A stretch of 64,000 nucleotides of DNA. It comes from Fabrea salina (lineage: Eukaryota; Ciliophora; Heterotrichea; Heterotrichida; Fabreidae). Below the pieces are notes generated by a model. That model was not told where the DNA came from, searched no databases, and was given only the letters and a program-made list of their open reading frames with translations. Both the position numbers and the translations under genes were made by a program. Shown here in pieces: positions 7,651 through 17,436 of this stretch. The DNA is taken from contig JALIHJ010000058.1 in NCBI GenBank assembly GCA_022984795.1, forward strand, positions 1 to 64,000. The letters run 5' to 3'. The stretch's first letter is position 1, and each line of letters begins with the position of its first letter.

Positions 7651-10311
7651 TTAAGAATTAACTGGAGAACGGTACATCATTTTATGGTAGGTTTGGGCAG
7701 TTGGGAACACAAAGTTGTCTTGGATGTAAGTTGGGCAAATCTTCAAAAGTCTAGGCATTGCGTTTTCAATCTTCTTCCAAAGAGGTAAGTTTTCATTGGC
7801 TACAGGGGGACCTTCTTCTTCTTCTGAAATGATTTCAGCAGGCAAGTTGGCGTAGTCACACGCCCTAGAAATGGCTTCAAGGAACTCCACAAAACTCATT
7901 TCAATGTGCTTTTTGCTGTAGAGTTCGTCCACTCGAGTCATCATTGACAGGTGGAAACTCAGGTCAACTTCTCTTGATGTGAACTGGTCGTTGATGATAT
8001 TGGCGTCGTTGCAGAGACTCTTGAACTCGTCTAAACTCATAAAGGGCTTTTGGCCAGGCATAGCTTTTTTCCCAGAGTACTTTTTGTAAACTGACTCCAG
8101 AATTTGTTTGTGGCACTTAAGCACTAAGTCAACATTTTCACAAAGGTACTTTTCCATCCTCCACTTGTTTGAGCTGTAGTTCTGCATAAAAGGAATTAAG
8201 TGTTCTTGGAGCATTATTTGGAGTCCTTCGGCCACTGTATTGCAGAGTTTGTTTCTCACATACCTGTCACTGCAAATCCTCACGAGGATTTCCATGAACT
8301 CGTACCTGCACAAAGCACTTCCTGAGTTGTAAACTTGTCCTTTTTCTTTGGGAACTATGCACGAGTTCCAGTTCACACCTAAGTCACTAATTGCGTAGTA
8401 GGAGTCAAACAAGTTGCAGTTGGCCAAAAAGTCCTTTAAGTCGTTTCCGCCAATAGCAATGTACTCAAGTCCACTTAAAGCTGCAATGTTTCTGTAAGTT
8501 TCTCTGAAGTACTTGTAGTGACTCCTGAGGAGTTCCTTAACGTTGCTTTGGTCTTCTTCGTTCTTTATGAGGTTAGTTAGTCGTGAGTACTTCCAGTCGA
8601 ACTCAAAACAGTTGTTGAGGTGCTTGTCGTCGTCAAACTTGTAGTCTTTGAACAAAGAAACAGGTATGTTCCAGGGAATTCTTTCAAGTTCTAACTCAGG
8701 AGGGTTGTAGACCAAACTAGGAGTTCTAGGCTTTGTGGAAAAAGGACTTTGCATGTCACACCTGGCTCCTGTGCTTTTGGCTACGTTTACAGACTTCATT
8801 TTGACTTCTGCTTGACAACCTTCCCAGTAGTGGAGTTGTCTTGACAAAGGAAGCGTTAGTTTTTGGACTTTGAATTCTTTGGACTTCATAGGACTAGTTT
8901 CTTGACTGAAAAAGAACTTAACTCTCCCAGGAGGCACAGCTCGGGTTAACTCAAAAGTGCCTTCTGAAGTTTCCTGCATCAACTCTGGTTCCCAGTTGTC
9001 ACATTCTAGATGCAAAAAAATAGGGTGTGACTTGGCATCCCCTGATGTTCCTGGTGTCCACTTGAAATTCATTTCCACCCAGTTTTCACACACCCAGCAA
9101 TTTACAATTTCTGACTTGCATTTGTAGTTAGGTTTTTCAATGATGCGCCTGAAAAAGTGGCCTTGCTCCACTCTCGGGGCACCGGAAACCTCAATTACGA
9201 ACCCTTTGGAGTCTACACTGCATTCATTGCCCAGCATGTGGATTCCTAGGAGAGTTTTGTTGTCTTTGAGTCCTTCAGCTATTGCAAGGCACTCGTTTTT
9301 AACTAAGTAGTTGAAGGACATGTCTAGGTGTTGTAGGTTTTTGTGACTTTTAAGGGCTTTAGCTATGGTTTGGGCTACTTCTAAGTCGTTGTTCTTTCCA
9401 ATGGCATTCCAAGAAATGTCGAGTTCTTGCAAGTTGTCGTTTTCGTAAAGTCCTTCAAAGAAGTTAATGGCCCCCCAACCTCTTATTGTGTTCCAGTGCA
9501 AGTCTAGTTTCCTCAAAGTAGAGTTGAATTTAAGCAACTCCTTTAAAGACCTAGAGCACTTGTCACTTAGGTTGTTCCTAGCTAAGTTGAGTTTTTTGAG
9601 GGTAGTGTTTTCGGAAAGCACGTCAATTAACTTAATTACAGAGTTGTCGCCTATCCCTGTGTTTTCTAAATTGAGGTACTTTAAGCTGCTTTTGGGGTTT
9701 TCAAGCATGGAAATAACATACTCGGTGGACTTGGTGCCTATTTTGTTTTCAGCCAAAATGATGTTTTTGATGCTTTGGCCTTCTAAGTTTTGGAGTATGG
9801 TTTTGCTTCCTCTTTCAGTTAAGCGGTTGGACTTGAGGTTTATGGACTTGATGTCTCTGCAGTGTTTGAGTCCGTAAGAAAAGGCACTTGCGTAGGAGTC
9901 CCCAATACTGTAAAGGTGGAGGTCGATGCTTTCTTCAGGACCGTTTCTTTTGATGATTCCGAAGGGCTTTGGTTGGAGTTTTTGTTTCTTGATTTCTTCC
10001 AAGTAGGCAACGTTAGGCGAGTCTTCTAGTTTTTCGTAGCGGTTCCTTTGGCTCAGTTTGTTTAGTTGTTTGTAGGAGTCAAAAAACTCAGACCGGGCAG
10101 AAGTCCCTACTGGACCGGAGTAAGTCTCCATACTTCCTATAGGGTGTTTTTCACGGGTTTTGAGCAGCATGCGCTTAATTCCTTCCCTGGAAACGGGGTC
10201 TTTGTTTGTCTCCTCTCCTTTTTCTTGGGTTTTGGAGTACCTGCTTTTAGTTTTGGGTAACTGCTTCCTAGGCAGCAGAGGGATCATTTTCTGACTATTA
10301 CTTATTTTCAT
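7651..10311 (-). CDS. Leucine-rich-repeat protein with C-terminal EF-hand-like region (886 aa)
   Basis: Residues 130-350 contain about seven RNase-inhibitor-type LRRs, with repeated patterns such as LKKLNLARNNLSD and LRKLDLHWNTIRGWG. The first 130 residues are basic and low complexity. A middle domain (380-560) with CWVCENWVEM is of unknown type. Residues 740-860 are helical and EF-hand-like, with a motif MSFVEFLEAISRACDY, but no full calcium loop can be vouched for. This layout is common in ciliate and flagellate proteins tied to cilia; the role here is inference. The upstream 99 bp separate it from the divergent MAP kinase. Confidence 0.85.
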   Translation of the reverse strand: MKISNSQKMIPLLPRKQLPKTKSRYSKTQEKGEETNKDPVSREGIKRMLLKTREKHPIGSMETYSGPVGTSARSEFFDSYKQLNKLSQRNRYEKLEDSPNVAYLEEIKKQKLQPKPFGIIKRNGPEESIDLHLYSIGDSYASAFSYGLKHCRDIKSINLKSNRLTERGSKTILQNLEGQSIKNIILAENKIGTKSTEYVISMLENPKSSLKYLNLENTGIGDNSVIKLIDVLSENTTLKKLNLARNNLSDKCSRSLKELLKFNSTLRKLDLHWNTIRGWGAINFFEGLYENDNLQELDISWNAIGKNNDLEVAQTIAKALKSHKNLQHLDMSFNYLVKNECLAIAEGLKDNKTLLGIHMLGNECSVDSKGFVIEVSGAPRVEQGHFFRRIIEKPNYKCKSEIVNCWVCENWVEMNFKWTPGTSGDAKSHPIFLHLECDNWEPELMQETSEGTFELTRAVPPGRVKFFFSQETSPMKSKEFKVQKLTLPLSRQLHYWEGCQAEVKMKSVNVAKSTGARCDMQSPFSTKPRTPSLVYNPPELELERIPWNIPVSLFKDYKFDDDKHLNNCFEFDWKYSRLTNLIKNEEDQSNVKELLRSHYKYFRETYRNIAALSGLEYIAIGGNDLKDFLANCNLFDSYYAISDLGVNWNSCIVPKEKGQVYNSGSALCRYEFMEILVRICSDRYVRNKLCNTVAEGLQIMLQEHLIPFMQNYSSNKWRMEKYLCENVDLVLKCHKQILESVYKKYSGKKAMPGQKPFMSLDEFKSLCNDANIINDQFTSREVDLSFHLSMMTRVDELYSKKHIEMSFVEFLEAISRACDYANLPAEIISEEEEGPPVANENLPLWKKIENAMPRLLKICPTYIQDNFVFPTAQTYHKMMYRSPVNS

Positions 10312-10410
10312 TTATTATTCGCGTCTCCGAAAGCTGCCCAAGTAAATATGACCAGGACTGATTAGTGACGACTCGTAACGAAAAATCTGACTAACTGAGC
10401 TAATTATAAA
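10312..10410. promoter_or_regulatory. Divergent intergenic region, LRR gene / MAP kinase
   Basis: 99 bp, long for this chromosome. It ends with GAGCTAATTATAAA just before the kinase ATG. No other motif was recognised. Confidence 0.4.
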
Positions 10411-11454
10411 ATGGCAGAGGAAATACTTAATGCTTTTAACATAGGACCTAGGTACTTGCCTGAAAAGATCATAGGCTATGGAGCCTACGGCACAGTGGTC
10501 CAGGCTCTGGACACTAAAACTGACACCGAGGTAGCCGTGAAGAAGCTGAACAAAATAGAAGACGTAGTGGATGCCAAAAGGAACTTAAGGGAAATCAAAA
10601 CTATGAAGTACCTGAAGCACGACAGCATCCTTAACCTTTTTGATCTGATCCACATCCAAGAAGACCCTTCTGAACTCGGAGAAATTTACATAGTTACTCC
10701 TCTCATGGAAACAGACCTGCATCGGATCCTCAAGTCAGACCAGGAGCTAACTGAAGACCATGCCCAGTACTTTTTGTACTACATTTTGCGGGCCCTCAAG
10801 TACATCCACAGTGCTGATATTGTGCATAGGGACATTAAGCCCAGCAACATCCTTGTGAATGCTGACTGTTCCATTAAGATCTGTGATTTTGGACTGAGTC
10901 GCCAAATAAACTCAGGACTTGAAGACCTAACTGAGTACGTAGTGACTCGGTTTTACCGAGCTCCAGAAATAATGCTTTCCTCACACATTTACACAAAAGC
11001 TGTGGACATTTGGAGTGTCGGTTGCACTTTTGGAGAGATTTTGGCTAGACGAGTTCTGTTTCCAGGCCAAAACTACATAAAGCAAATAGACTTGATAATA
11101 AAAGCATTGGGAACCCCTTGTGAAAGCGACATGGAGTTCATAGCGAACCCCCACGCAAAGCAGTTTATGAAGTCGTTGGAGTTCCACTCTCAAAAGGACT
11201 TTAGGAGTTTCGTAAGCGGAAGTGCCTCTGACGAAGCACTTGACTTGCTGGGGAAAATGCTGGAGTTCAACCCCAACAAAAGAATTACCGTTGAAGAAGC
11301 CCTAAGACACCCTTACTTCGAGGACATGCACGACTCCGAAGAAGAACCTGTGAGTGAAGAAACTGTTGACTTTTCTTTTGAAGAACAAGACCTTGATTTC
11401 CCAGAAGTCAAAAAGCTGCTTTTGCAAGAAATCCAAAAAAACATTGTTAATTAA
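10411..11454 (+). CDS. ERK-type mitogen-activated protein kinase
   Basis: 347 residues, the size of a minimal MAPK. It has a glycine loop (GYGAYGTVVQA), a catalytic lysine in VAVKKL, the catalytic loop HRDIKPSNILVN and the DFG motif (DFGLSR). The activation loop carries the TEY dual-phosphorylation motif (LTEYVVTRFYRAPE), so it belongs to the ERK group rather than p38 or JNK. The MAPK insert and a C-terminal acidic tail (DSEEEPVSEE) are present. Its TAA shares four bases (TTAA, 11451-11454) with the TAA of the convergent gene. Confidence 0.96.
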   Translation: MAEEILNAFNIGPRYLPEKIIGYGAYGTVVQALDTKTDTEVAVKKLNKIEDVVDAKRNLREIKTMKYLKHDSILNLFDLIHIQEDPSELGEIYIVTPLMETDLHRILKSDQELTEDHAQYFLYYILRALKYIHSADIVHRDIKPSNILVNADCSIKICDFGLSRQINSGLEDLTEYVVTRFYRAPEIMLSSHIYTKAVDIWSVGCTFGEILARRVLFPGQNYIKQIDLIIKALGTPCESDMEFIANPHAKQFMKSLEFHSQKDFRSFVSGSASDEALDLLGKMLEFNPNKRITVEEALRHPYFEDMHDSEEEPVSEETVDFSFEEQDLDFPEVKKLLLQEIQKNIVN

Positions 11455-14400
11455 ACCAAAGGCACCTCGTAGACCACACCTGCCATAATTCTGATAGAAA
11501 CTACGTTTGCTATGTAAGGGAAAACTTTTATTGCAAGTGCCCACTTCATGTTTTTCTGGTTAGCTTGGAAGAAGTCGCCTCCTTCTTCTAAGAAAACAGT
11601 AGTGATTCTGTCAGGTTCTGGGTAGTTAAAGTGTCCTGGAAGTCCTGAGAACCTGTAGTTAGTAGGCATGAACTGTTTGATTTGGAGCGACCAGTTCCTT
11701 TTGGTGGTTTCAACAGTGGTGCTATCGAAGTCTTGTCTTGCAGCGCGTTCCAAAAAAAGCAGTTGCTCTTCCATAAGTTCCACCAAGTAGTCTTTGTTGT
11801 TTTTCCAAGAAGTGGCTAGGTTCTTGCCTGACCTCAAGGCGTTGATTCCTGACTTCACTTCTTTGAGTATTTTGTTTTGGAGTTTGAGCGCCTGTGCTGG
11901 CTTCAAGGCGGGTCGGAAGTTAGGTGGTGAGTAAAAAGGAGTGAAGGCTGTGTGGTTGTCTTGTTTGAAGGAGTACCACCTTGAAGTGTCTTGGATGTCG
12001 TAAAGGATGCGAGAAGGGTCGAAGTGCTGCAGGTTCATGAAAACGTTCCGGTTGTTGAAAATGACGTCTATAGTTCTGTAAGGAAGTTTCACTTCGCGTA
12101 TCTCTTTGAAGGAAATAGGTTCTTGGATTATGCTTTTGAAGTTGCTGGGGTCTTTTTTCTCAGCTTCTCTTTTAAGTTCAATGTAACTTTTGGGTTTAGC
12201 TGTGGGTTCAGTTGTGCCTGGTTTAGTCCCTACTACTTTGTGTTTGAACCTTTGGTGGAACTGGTCGAGATCGTGCTCTTCTATTCTGACGTCTCCGCTC
12301 TCTGGTTTTCCAAACAAGTCTTCACTGTCTGAACTGGAGTTTGAGCTCTGACTGCTTTGTTCAAGAATTTCTTCGAAGTCTTCTCTTTTGGTGTTAATTT
12401 CTTCAGTAAGTGGAAACTGCTCTTCGCTTTCTAAAAACTTGATGGTTTCTTGTTCTACTTTTTGTTTGTTGAGGAACTTGTTGAGGTTTTCTGGGTTCGA
12501 AACGCGTCCAGGCAAACTAAAGGACTTTGCAGTGGTGCTTTCCCAGAACTTAACGCCTTCGCAGTCCTGGTCAATAGTCATTAGCCACACATGAAGGGTT
12601 TTTCTGTGCTTGAGGGTGCCTACACACACAAAAACCCTTCTTTCAAGGGAGTCTTTCGAAGTGGTTTCTTCGGACTCTTTGGCAGCCCCCATGAACAAGT
12701 TGGCCATAAGGATAGAGTGGTCTTCTACTTCGCCTTTGCCCATCTGGACTAGGAAGTCTGGAGAAGACCATATGTCGTTTTCAGTGCCTGAAAAAGGTAT
12801 TAAGGAAACGTAGTAAGCTAACTGGGGAAAAGTTTCTACTTTCAAGTAGTCAATGGCAGCATGTTCTTGGGGTTGTTTGCCTTCAGGAGGAAGTGGGTAA
12901 GTCATTTTGCAGAGGAACAGAGGCAGGAAGTGCTGTCTGTCGTACTCGTCCCTCTGCTCAATGCTGAAGAACCTTTGGGACTCGTCTGGAAAGGATTCCC
13001 GCATTTCGCGGGACTTAAGTACCCACTGCTCTTTGAGTTCTTGGTAGTCAGGGGGCAGTTTGTCCTTTTTGTCCTTTGGAAGGTCTTCGTAGTACAGCTT
13101 TTTTTCGTCTTCAAAAAGAACTCCTAACTCGTAGTAGACGTTAGAAGTGGCTTGTTCTTCAACAAAAGGAGACTGGAGTCTTTTCTTCTCAGAAGCTACT
13201 CTGATCTTGAACATTTGGTTTTTGTTAGTTTTTTCGTCGAAGAACTCGAACTCCCTGACCTTGGCACTTTGCAGTTCGTTAACGAAGATGTTGCAGGACC
13301 CCAAACTGTCGTTGGAGAGTTGTTCGTCAATGGCCCAAAAATTCAAACTCACGCATGGGTTTTGGTGGAGTTCTTCTTGAATAGACTTGATTCTTTCTGA
13401 GGTAGTTAAGCCTGAAGAAACTGTTATGGGGAAGTAAAAAGTGTCGTCAAATATCGGTTTGTAGGTTTTAAAGGCCGTTTTGGTTCTTTTGTTGTAGCCT
13501 CCCCAGTTAATCCCCACAAAGGTATTTACAATGCCTTTGTCGTTCGGAAGAACCACGTTGTCAACTCTTAAGATCTTCAAGTAAAGGTACTGCTCATCTG
13601 ACCTCAACTGAATTAGTTCTCCACACTGACTGTACTTAGGAAGTTTGGGAATGAATATTTTGCCCTTCACAGAACATGCATGGGCTCCTTTTCGTTTGTA
13701 CTTTTCCACAACTTCAGCATTCACACTTCCAAAAGTGGTCACACCCGTAAGTTCAACGTTTTTAGTGCCTATTTTTTTCTTCATGAGCTTTCCTCCGTCA
13801 TAAAGCACTATGCACAGTTGCTGGTGTTCTAGGTCGTTAACAGTTCCTCGGAAGTAAATGTTGCCTTTGAGAGCAGGCCACTGAGGGTTGCGTTCGTCTT
13901 CAATCACTTCAGAAGTTACTTTGGTTTTAAAGAATCCTTGTGAAGGCAGAAAAACTTCTACGGAAGGACTTACAGTTTGGCCTTCGCCCATGATGCCGTT
14001 TACTCCCCAGTCTCTGAAGTTCAGACAAAAGTCAAAAATCTCCTGAAAAGTAACATTGAAAGTTAGTTTGCAGAGCTTAGTTTTCTTTTTTTCTCCGAAC
14101 TTTAAGAACTCAACCTCTTGGTACACGTCGCCTTGAGCTAGGTCCAGCAAGGGAATTTCTGTCCTACCCATGAATCTGTTGAGTCCCCACTTTTCCCAGT
14201 CCCAAATGTCTATCCGCAGGTACTCTTCTTGGATGTTGAAGTATGACCCTTTGTACTCGTGCTTAACCCTTGTTGCGAACTTCCGGGTTTCTTTGTGTTC
14301 TAAGTCCAAGAGTACTTCTGACTTCTGTGTGTAGCCCAAAGAACCTGCGAAAACGTTTTGTTCAGAGCCTTCTTTGGTCTTTTTGGGAATTATTCTGAAG

Positions 14401-14723
14401 TCCCCTCCCACAACTATTTCCAAAAAGGGGTCAAAGGGGTCTTCGTACAAGTTAGTAACTGAAATGTTGGAGATAACTAAGTCCCAGCGTCGGATTCTGG
14501 CCATTTCCATCCAGAGTTTCCTGGTCATTACTGGCCGTTTTTTGATGGGAGCAGTGATGAGGGGAGGGATGTTTTTTGCTTCTTTTTGAGGGGCTTCTGG
14601 TCGGTCTTCCTGTTTTTGGTCTTCTGGGTCTTGGTTTTTCTCTTCTTCCTCTTCTTCTGAGGGTTCTTGAACGTCTTTTTTCTCTTCTTCTTTTCTTTTC
14701 CAGCCTTGTTTGAAGTAATTCAT
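11451..14723 (-). CDS. C2-domain protein of the CC2D2A/CEP76 type
   Basis: 1090 residues. A low-complexity Glu/Lys N-terminus is followed by two or three C2-like beta-sandwiches: one near 85-230 with DPFLEIVVGGDF and IDIWDWEKWGLNRFMGR, another near 390-510. The C-terminal half carries the segment layout of the transglutaminase-like region of CC2D2A and CEP76. It includes DHSILMANLFMG, RRVFVCVGTLKHRKTLHVWL, then VIFNNRNVFMNLQHF and WYSF. Known family members work at the ciliary transition zone or centriole. Whether the catalytic triad is intact could not be checked. It is more likely CC2D2A-like than CEP76-like because of its length and multiple C2 units. Confidence 0.75.
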   Translation of the reverse strand: MNYFKQGWKRKEEEKKDVQEPSEEEEEEKNQDPEDQKQEDRPEAPQKEAKNIPPLITAPIKKRPVMTRKLWMEMARIRRWDLVISNISVTNLYEDPFDPFLEIVVGGDFRIIPKKTKEGSEQNVFAGSLGYTQKSEVLLDLEHKETRKFATRVKHEYKGSYFNIQEEYLRIDIWDWEKWGLNRFMGRTEIPLLDLAQGDVYQEVEFLKFGEKKKTKLCKLTFNVTFQEIFDFCLNFRDWGVNGIMGEGQTVSPSVEVFLPSQGFFKTKVTSEVIEDERNPQWPALKGNIYFRGTVNDLEHQQLCIVLYDGGKLMKKKIGTKNVELTGVTTFGSVNAEVVEKYKRKGAHACSVKGKIFIPKLPKYSQCGELIQLRSDEQYLYLKILRVDNVVLPNDKGIVNTFVGINWGGYNKRTKTAFKTYKPIFDDTFYFPITVSSGLTTSERIKSIQEELHQNPCVSLNFWAIDEQLSNDSLGSCNIFVNELQSAKVREFEFFDEKTNKNQMFKIRVASEKKRLQSPFVEEQATSNVYYELGVLFEDEKKLYYEDLPKDKKDKLPPDYQELKEQWVLKSREMRESFPDESQRFFSIEQRDEYDRQHFLPLFLCKMTYPLPPEGKQPQEHAAIDYLKVETFPQLAYYVSLIPFSGTENDIWSSPDFLVQMGKGEVEDHSILMANLFMGAAKESEETTSKDSLERRVFVCVGTLKHRKTLHVWLMTIDQDCEGVKFWESTTAKSFSLPGRVSNPENLNKFLNKQKVEQETIKFLESEEQFPLTEEINTKREDFEEILEQSSQSSNSSSDSEDLFGKPESGDVRIEEHDLDQFHQRFKHKVVGTKPGTTEPTAKPKSYIELKREAEKKDPSNFKSIIQEPISFKEIREVKLPYRTIDVIFNNRNVFMNLQHFDPSRILYDIQDTSRWYSFKQDNHTAFTPFYSPPNFRPALKPAQALKLQNKILKEVKSGINALRSGKNLATSWKNNKDYLVELMEEQLLFLERAARQDFDSTTVETTKRNWSLQIKQFMPTNYRFSGLPGHFNYPEPDRITTVFLEEGGDFFQANQKNMKWALAIKVFPYIANVVSIRIMAGVVYEVPLV

Positions 14724-14732
14724 TATTTAACT

Positions 14733-15377
14733 TCACATTAGTTTTAGGTAACTTGTTAAGCTATCGCTAGAGTATTGGAAGTCTTCATTAGCTATGCTTG
14801 AAGTGTCTTCTTTCAGTAACAGTCCAAGGTCAGGCAGGGACTCACTGTACTCTCCACATCCTTCGCCAACTACTCCGCCACTTTCTGATGAAACCGAACC
14901 TACCATTTCGAAACTGTGTTTTTTGGCTTTGCTCATGATGCTTTTCCACCTGTTCTTGACACTGTTTTCAGTTCTTCCTGGAAGTTCGCGTGCTATAAGA
15001 CTCCACTTGTTTCCAAAGCGCTGTTGGTACTTAATTATGAAAAGGTCCTCTTCAGGAGTCCACTCTCCCTTTCTAAGACAAGGATTCAGGTGATTATACC
15101 ACCTTTCTCTGCACTGTTTGCCGTGCCTGAGTGGTTTTCCTGCGTGGAATATTTCGTTCAGTTCCTTTGCTATGGCAGTCCACTTTTTGGAGCCTTTTTT
15201 ATGTATAATGCGCATAAGGGCTTGGTCTTCTGCTTCTTCCCAAACAACTTTTGACTCATTTAATTTGGGTTTGGTGATAGGTACAAACTTTTCTTTCAAA
15301 GTGTTTATTTGGCAAGGCACCATGTAAATGTTGTCCTCCAGTTGATACGGAGCATACTTTTGGCTGGACTCTTCCAT
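14733..15377 (-). CDS. R2R3-type Myb DNA-binding protein
   Basis: 214 residues. Two Myb repeats occupy about residues 40-155. The first has W-x19-W-like spacing in WEEAEDQALMRII and KKWTAIAKEL. The second has GEWTPEEDLFIIKYQQRFGN, KWSLIARELPGRTENSVKNR and W. Such proteins are transcription factors. The remaining 60 residues are acidic and Ser-rich and may be an activation tail. It ends in TGA (14733-14735), one of the pieces of evidence that UGA is a stop here. The upstream divergent neighbour starts 36 bp away, across an AT-rich spacer ending in ATTATAAAGCACT. Confidence 0.93.
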   Translation of the reverse strand: MEESSQKYAPYQLEDNIYMVPCQINTLKEKFVPITKPKLNESKVVWEEAEDQALMRIIHKKGSKKWTAIAKELNEIFHAGKPLRHGKQCRERWYNHLNPCLRKGEWTPEEDLFIIKYQQRFGNKWSLIARELPGRTENSVKNRWKSIMSKAKKHSFEMVGSVSSESGGVVGEGCGEYSESLPDLGLLLKEDTSSIANEDFQYSSDSLTSYLKLM

Positions 15378-15413
15378 TGTATACTTTTAAGTACTTTAAT
15401 ATTATAAAGCACT

Positions 15414-17090
15414 ATGAGTTCATACGAAATGAGCAGGGCCAAGTACAAACAAGAAAGACTTGAAGAGCAGTTGTCCGAACTAAGTGAGTGGGAAGGAGTT
15501 CCTGAAGCTGTTAAGTTCACTTTCAGAATAGTAGCTGACTTAGTTAAGGCTCAAAACGAAGCTATACTCCAGTTAGAACACAAACCCCAGTCGAACTTGC
15601 AGGAACTAGAAACCCAAGTTTCAGAAAAAGCCTACAGTTACGCCCTTCAAAAACTAGCAACTCAACTTAATTTCCAGGAAGAGCCAGATGACATCGAAGC
15701 ACTTAAGTCAAGCATCTTGCAAATCAGTGGCAGTTTAAACCACATCAAACAAACCAACTCTGTTTTAGGAAACATGAAACAAGAACTCCAGGAAATCCAA
15801 AACAAACTAGAAACAAAGGCTGACTACCAACAAGTCTCTACCATGATAACTAAAAGCCACAACGAACTGCACAAAATTTTCAAGGACTCACACGATGAAC
15901 TCCAAGAGCAAAGAAGCAACGACCTGTACTTTTTTGAGGACGACAAAAGAAAAACCCAGGAAGAAACCAACCAAAGAGTGTGCAAGATGGAACACTTGAT
16001 CAGAGTACTAGAAGACGAACTAAGTCACTTCCAAGACCAACTAAAGCAAGTCCAAGTTAGTTCTAGTCAACTCCAAAAAGAACTCCAAGAAACTCAAGAA
16101 ACTTCAATAATTGGGTTTAAAGAAAAAGTTAAGCGACTCGAAACTGAACTTGAAAAGGTGTTTACTGAGTTAGACTACCTAAAAGACACCAAAACTTCTA
16201 GTGAAGAGTTCGAAAAACTCATAGAACGCAAAGTAGAAGTAAGGGAGTTGCAAGACAGTTTAGACCAGTTGTACGAAGAAGTCATTAGAGAGATTAAAAA
16301 CAACAGCGAAGCCTCCAAAGACTTCATTAAAACTACAGAAAAAGACTTGCTTGTCCACATAGACAAAAAACCAGGACTTTACGAAATCAAAACTTTGATA
16401 AACGACTCTGTTGAAAGTTTCAGAGAACTCACTTACTCTGCTGAAGAAAAAAGGGTTGACGAAACATCAGCTTTTTGGAAAAACATCAACATGATCCAAA
16501 ACACCCTAGACAACCTCCACAAAGAACTTTCGGCCAAAGCCAACATTGCTGAAGTTTTCAACATACTAGACGAAAAAGTCACTTACGAAGAATTTAACTC
16601 AGCTGTGGAAAAACTCAACCAAGACCTAGACTTTAAGTGCGACGTGAAGGAATTTGAGTCCTCTTCAAGAAGACAGTCAATCATAAACGAAGCTCTTTGT
16701 GCTGAAAACTGCATAGCAAGGTGGATTTGGAAGTCAGGCAAAGTTCGAAGCCACTATGTTCCTTGGGAAGTCCAAACAGCCAACACCTGCCCTGAAAACT
16801 TCCTTTGGGAAAAAGGCAAGTTCACAGTAGTGGCTGTGGCAGCTGGACTCTACGAAGTGAGTTACGGGTTCTTTTGCTGGAAGAAACCCGAAGTCCAGTT
16901 GCTTGTGAACGGAGACGTAATCCTTCAGAGCGGAAAAACTAAGTTGAAGTCTTGGGGCAGAAACCCTGCTGGGAATGTATCAGGCTTAACCAACATTGAG
17001 TACCTGGCTTTGCCTCGGAATGCCCGAATCTCCATGACTTACCACGGGGAACTAGGATCTGAAGCTTTTTTGTCACTGAGGAAGATTTAA
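15414..17090 (+). CDS. Coiled-coil protein with C-terminal beta-sandwich, C1q/TNF-like (tentative)
   Basis: 558 residues. Residues 10-415 are nearly all coiled coil. After a CAENC pair near 425, the last 130 residues form a globular beta-rich domain with many Trp and aromatic residues (GLYEVSYGFFCWKKPEVQLL, then LPRNARISMTYHGELGSEAF). This resembles C1q/TNF jelly rolls in pattern only; the assignment is tentative. Coil plus jelly-roll proteins are frequent in ciliate axonemal proteomes, so a ciliary role is possible. The gene starts a co-directional run (15414-23398) with 5-22 bp gaps. Confidence 0.8.
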   Translation: MSSYEMSRAKYKQERLEEQLSELSEWEGVPEAVKFTFRIVADLVKAQNEAILQLEHKPQSNLQELETQVSEKAYSYALQKLATQLNFQEEPDDIEALKSSILQISGSLNHIKQTNSVLGNMKQELQEIQNKLETKADYQQVSTMITKSHNELHKIFKDSHDELQEQRSNDLYFFEDDKRKTQEETNQRVCKMEHLIRVLEDELSHFQDQLKQVQVSSSQLQKELQETQETSIIGFKEKVKRLETELEKVFTELDYLKDTKTSSEEFEKLIERKVEVRELQDSLDQLYEEVIREIKNNSEASKDFIKTTEKDLLVHIDKKPGLYEIKTLINDSVESFRELTYSAEEKRVDETSAFWKNINMIQNTLDNLHKELSAKANIAEVFNILDEKVTYEEFNSAVEKLNQDLDFKCDVKEFESSSRRQSIINEALCAENCIARWIWKSGKVRSHYVPWEVQTANTCPENFLWEKGKFTVVAVAAGLYEVSYGFFCWKKPEVQLLVNGDVILQSGKTKLKSWGRNPAGNVSGLTNIEYLALPRNARISMTYHGELGSEAFLSLRKI

Positions 17091-17095
17091 TAATT

Positions 17096-17428
17096 ATGGG
17101 AAACTGCACTTCAGTTAACACTTGTCCTGACTCGCCGGTTTTCTACCTGCAAGCAGGCCAAACTGAAAAGGTAAAGCGCTTTTTGGTCAAAAACACTGAG
17201 TATGTCAAGTTTTCTAAGCCTGTGAATGATTTCGGGGATACTTTACTGCACTACGCAGCTTCAATAGGGAATTTGGAAATTGTTCGGTGGTTAATTGAAG
17301 AGGGAATAGACCTGCACGCTACTAATGAAGAGAACTGGACTGCCCTGGACTCTGCAATGTTTGCCCAGAACGCAGAAGTCGTTGAGATACTTAAGAACTT
17401 AAGAGTAGAGTCGAACTTTTTTAAGTAA
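17096..17428 (+). CDS. Small ankyrin-repeat protein, probably N-myristoylated
   Basis: 110 residues. The N-terminus MGNCTSVNTCP fits N-myristoylation at Gly2, with Cys4 as a possible palmitoylation site, so the protein is likely membrane anchored. Two ankyrin repeats follow: GDTLLHYAASIGNLEIVRWL then NWTALDSAMFAQNAEVVEIL. Ankyrin repeats bind protein partners; the partner is unknown. It begins 5 bases after the previous stop, preceded by TAATAATT. Confidence 0.87.
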   Translation: MGNCTSVNTCPDSPVFYLQAGQTEKVKRFLVKNTEYVKFSKPVNDFGDTLLHYAASIGNLEIVRWLIEEGIDLHATNEENWTALDSAMFAQNAEVVEILKNLRVESNFFK

Positions 17429-17436
17429 TATAATAG

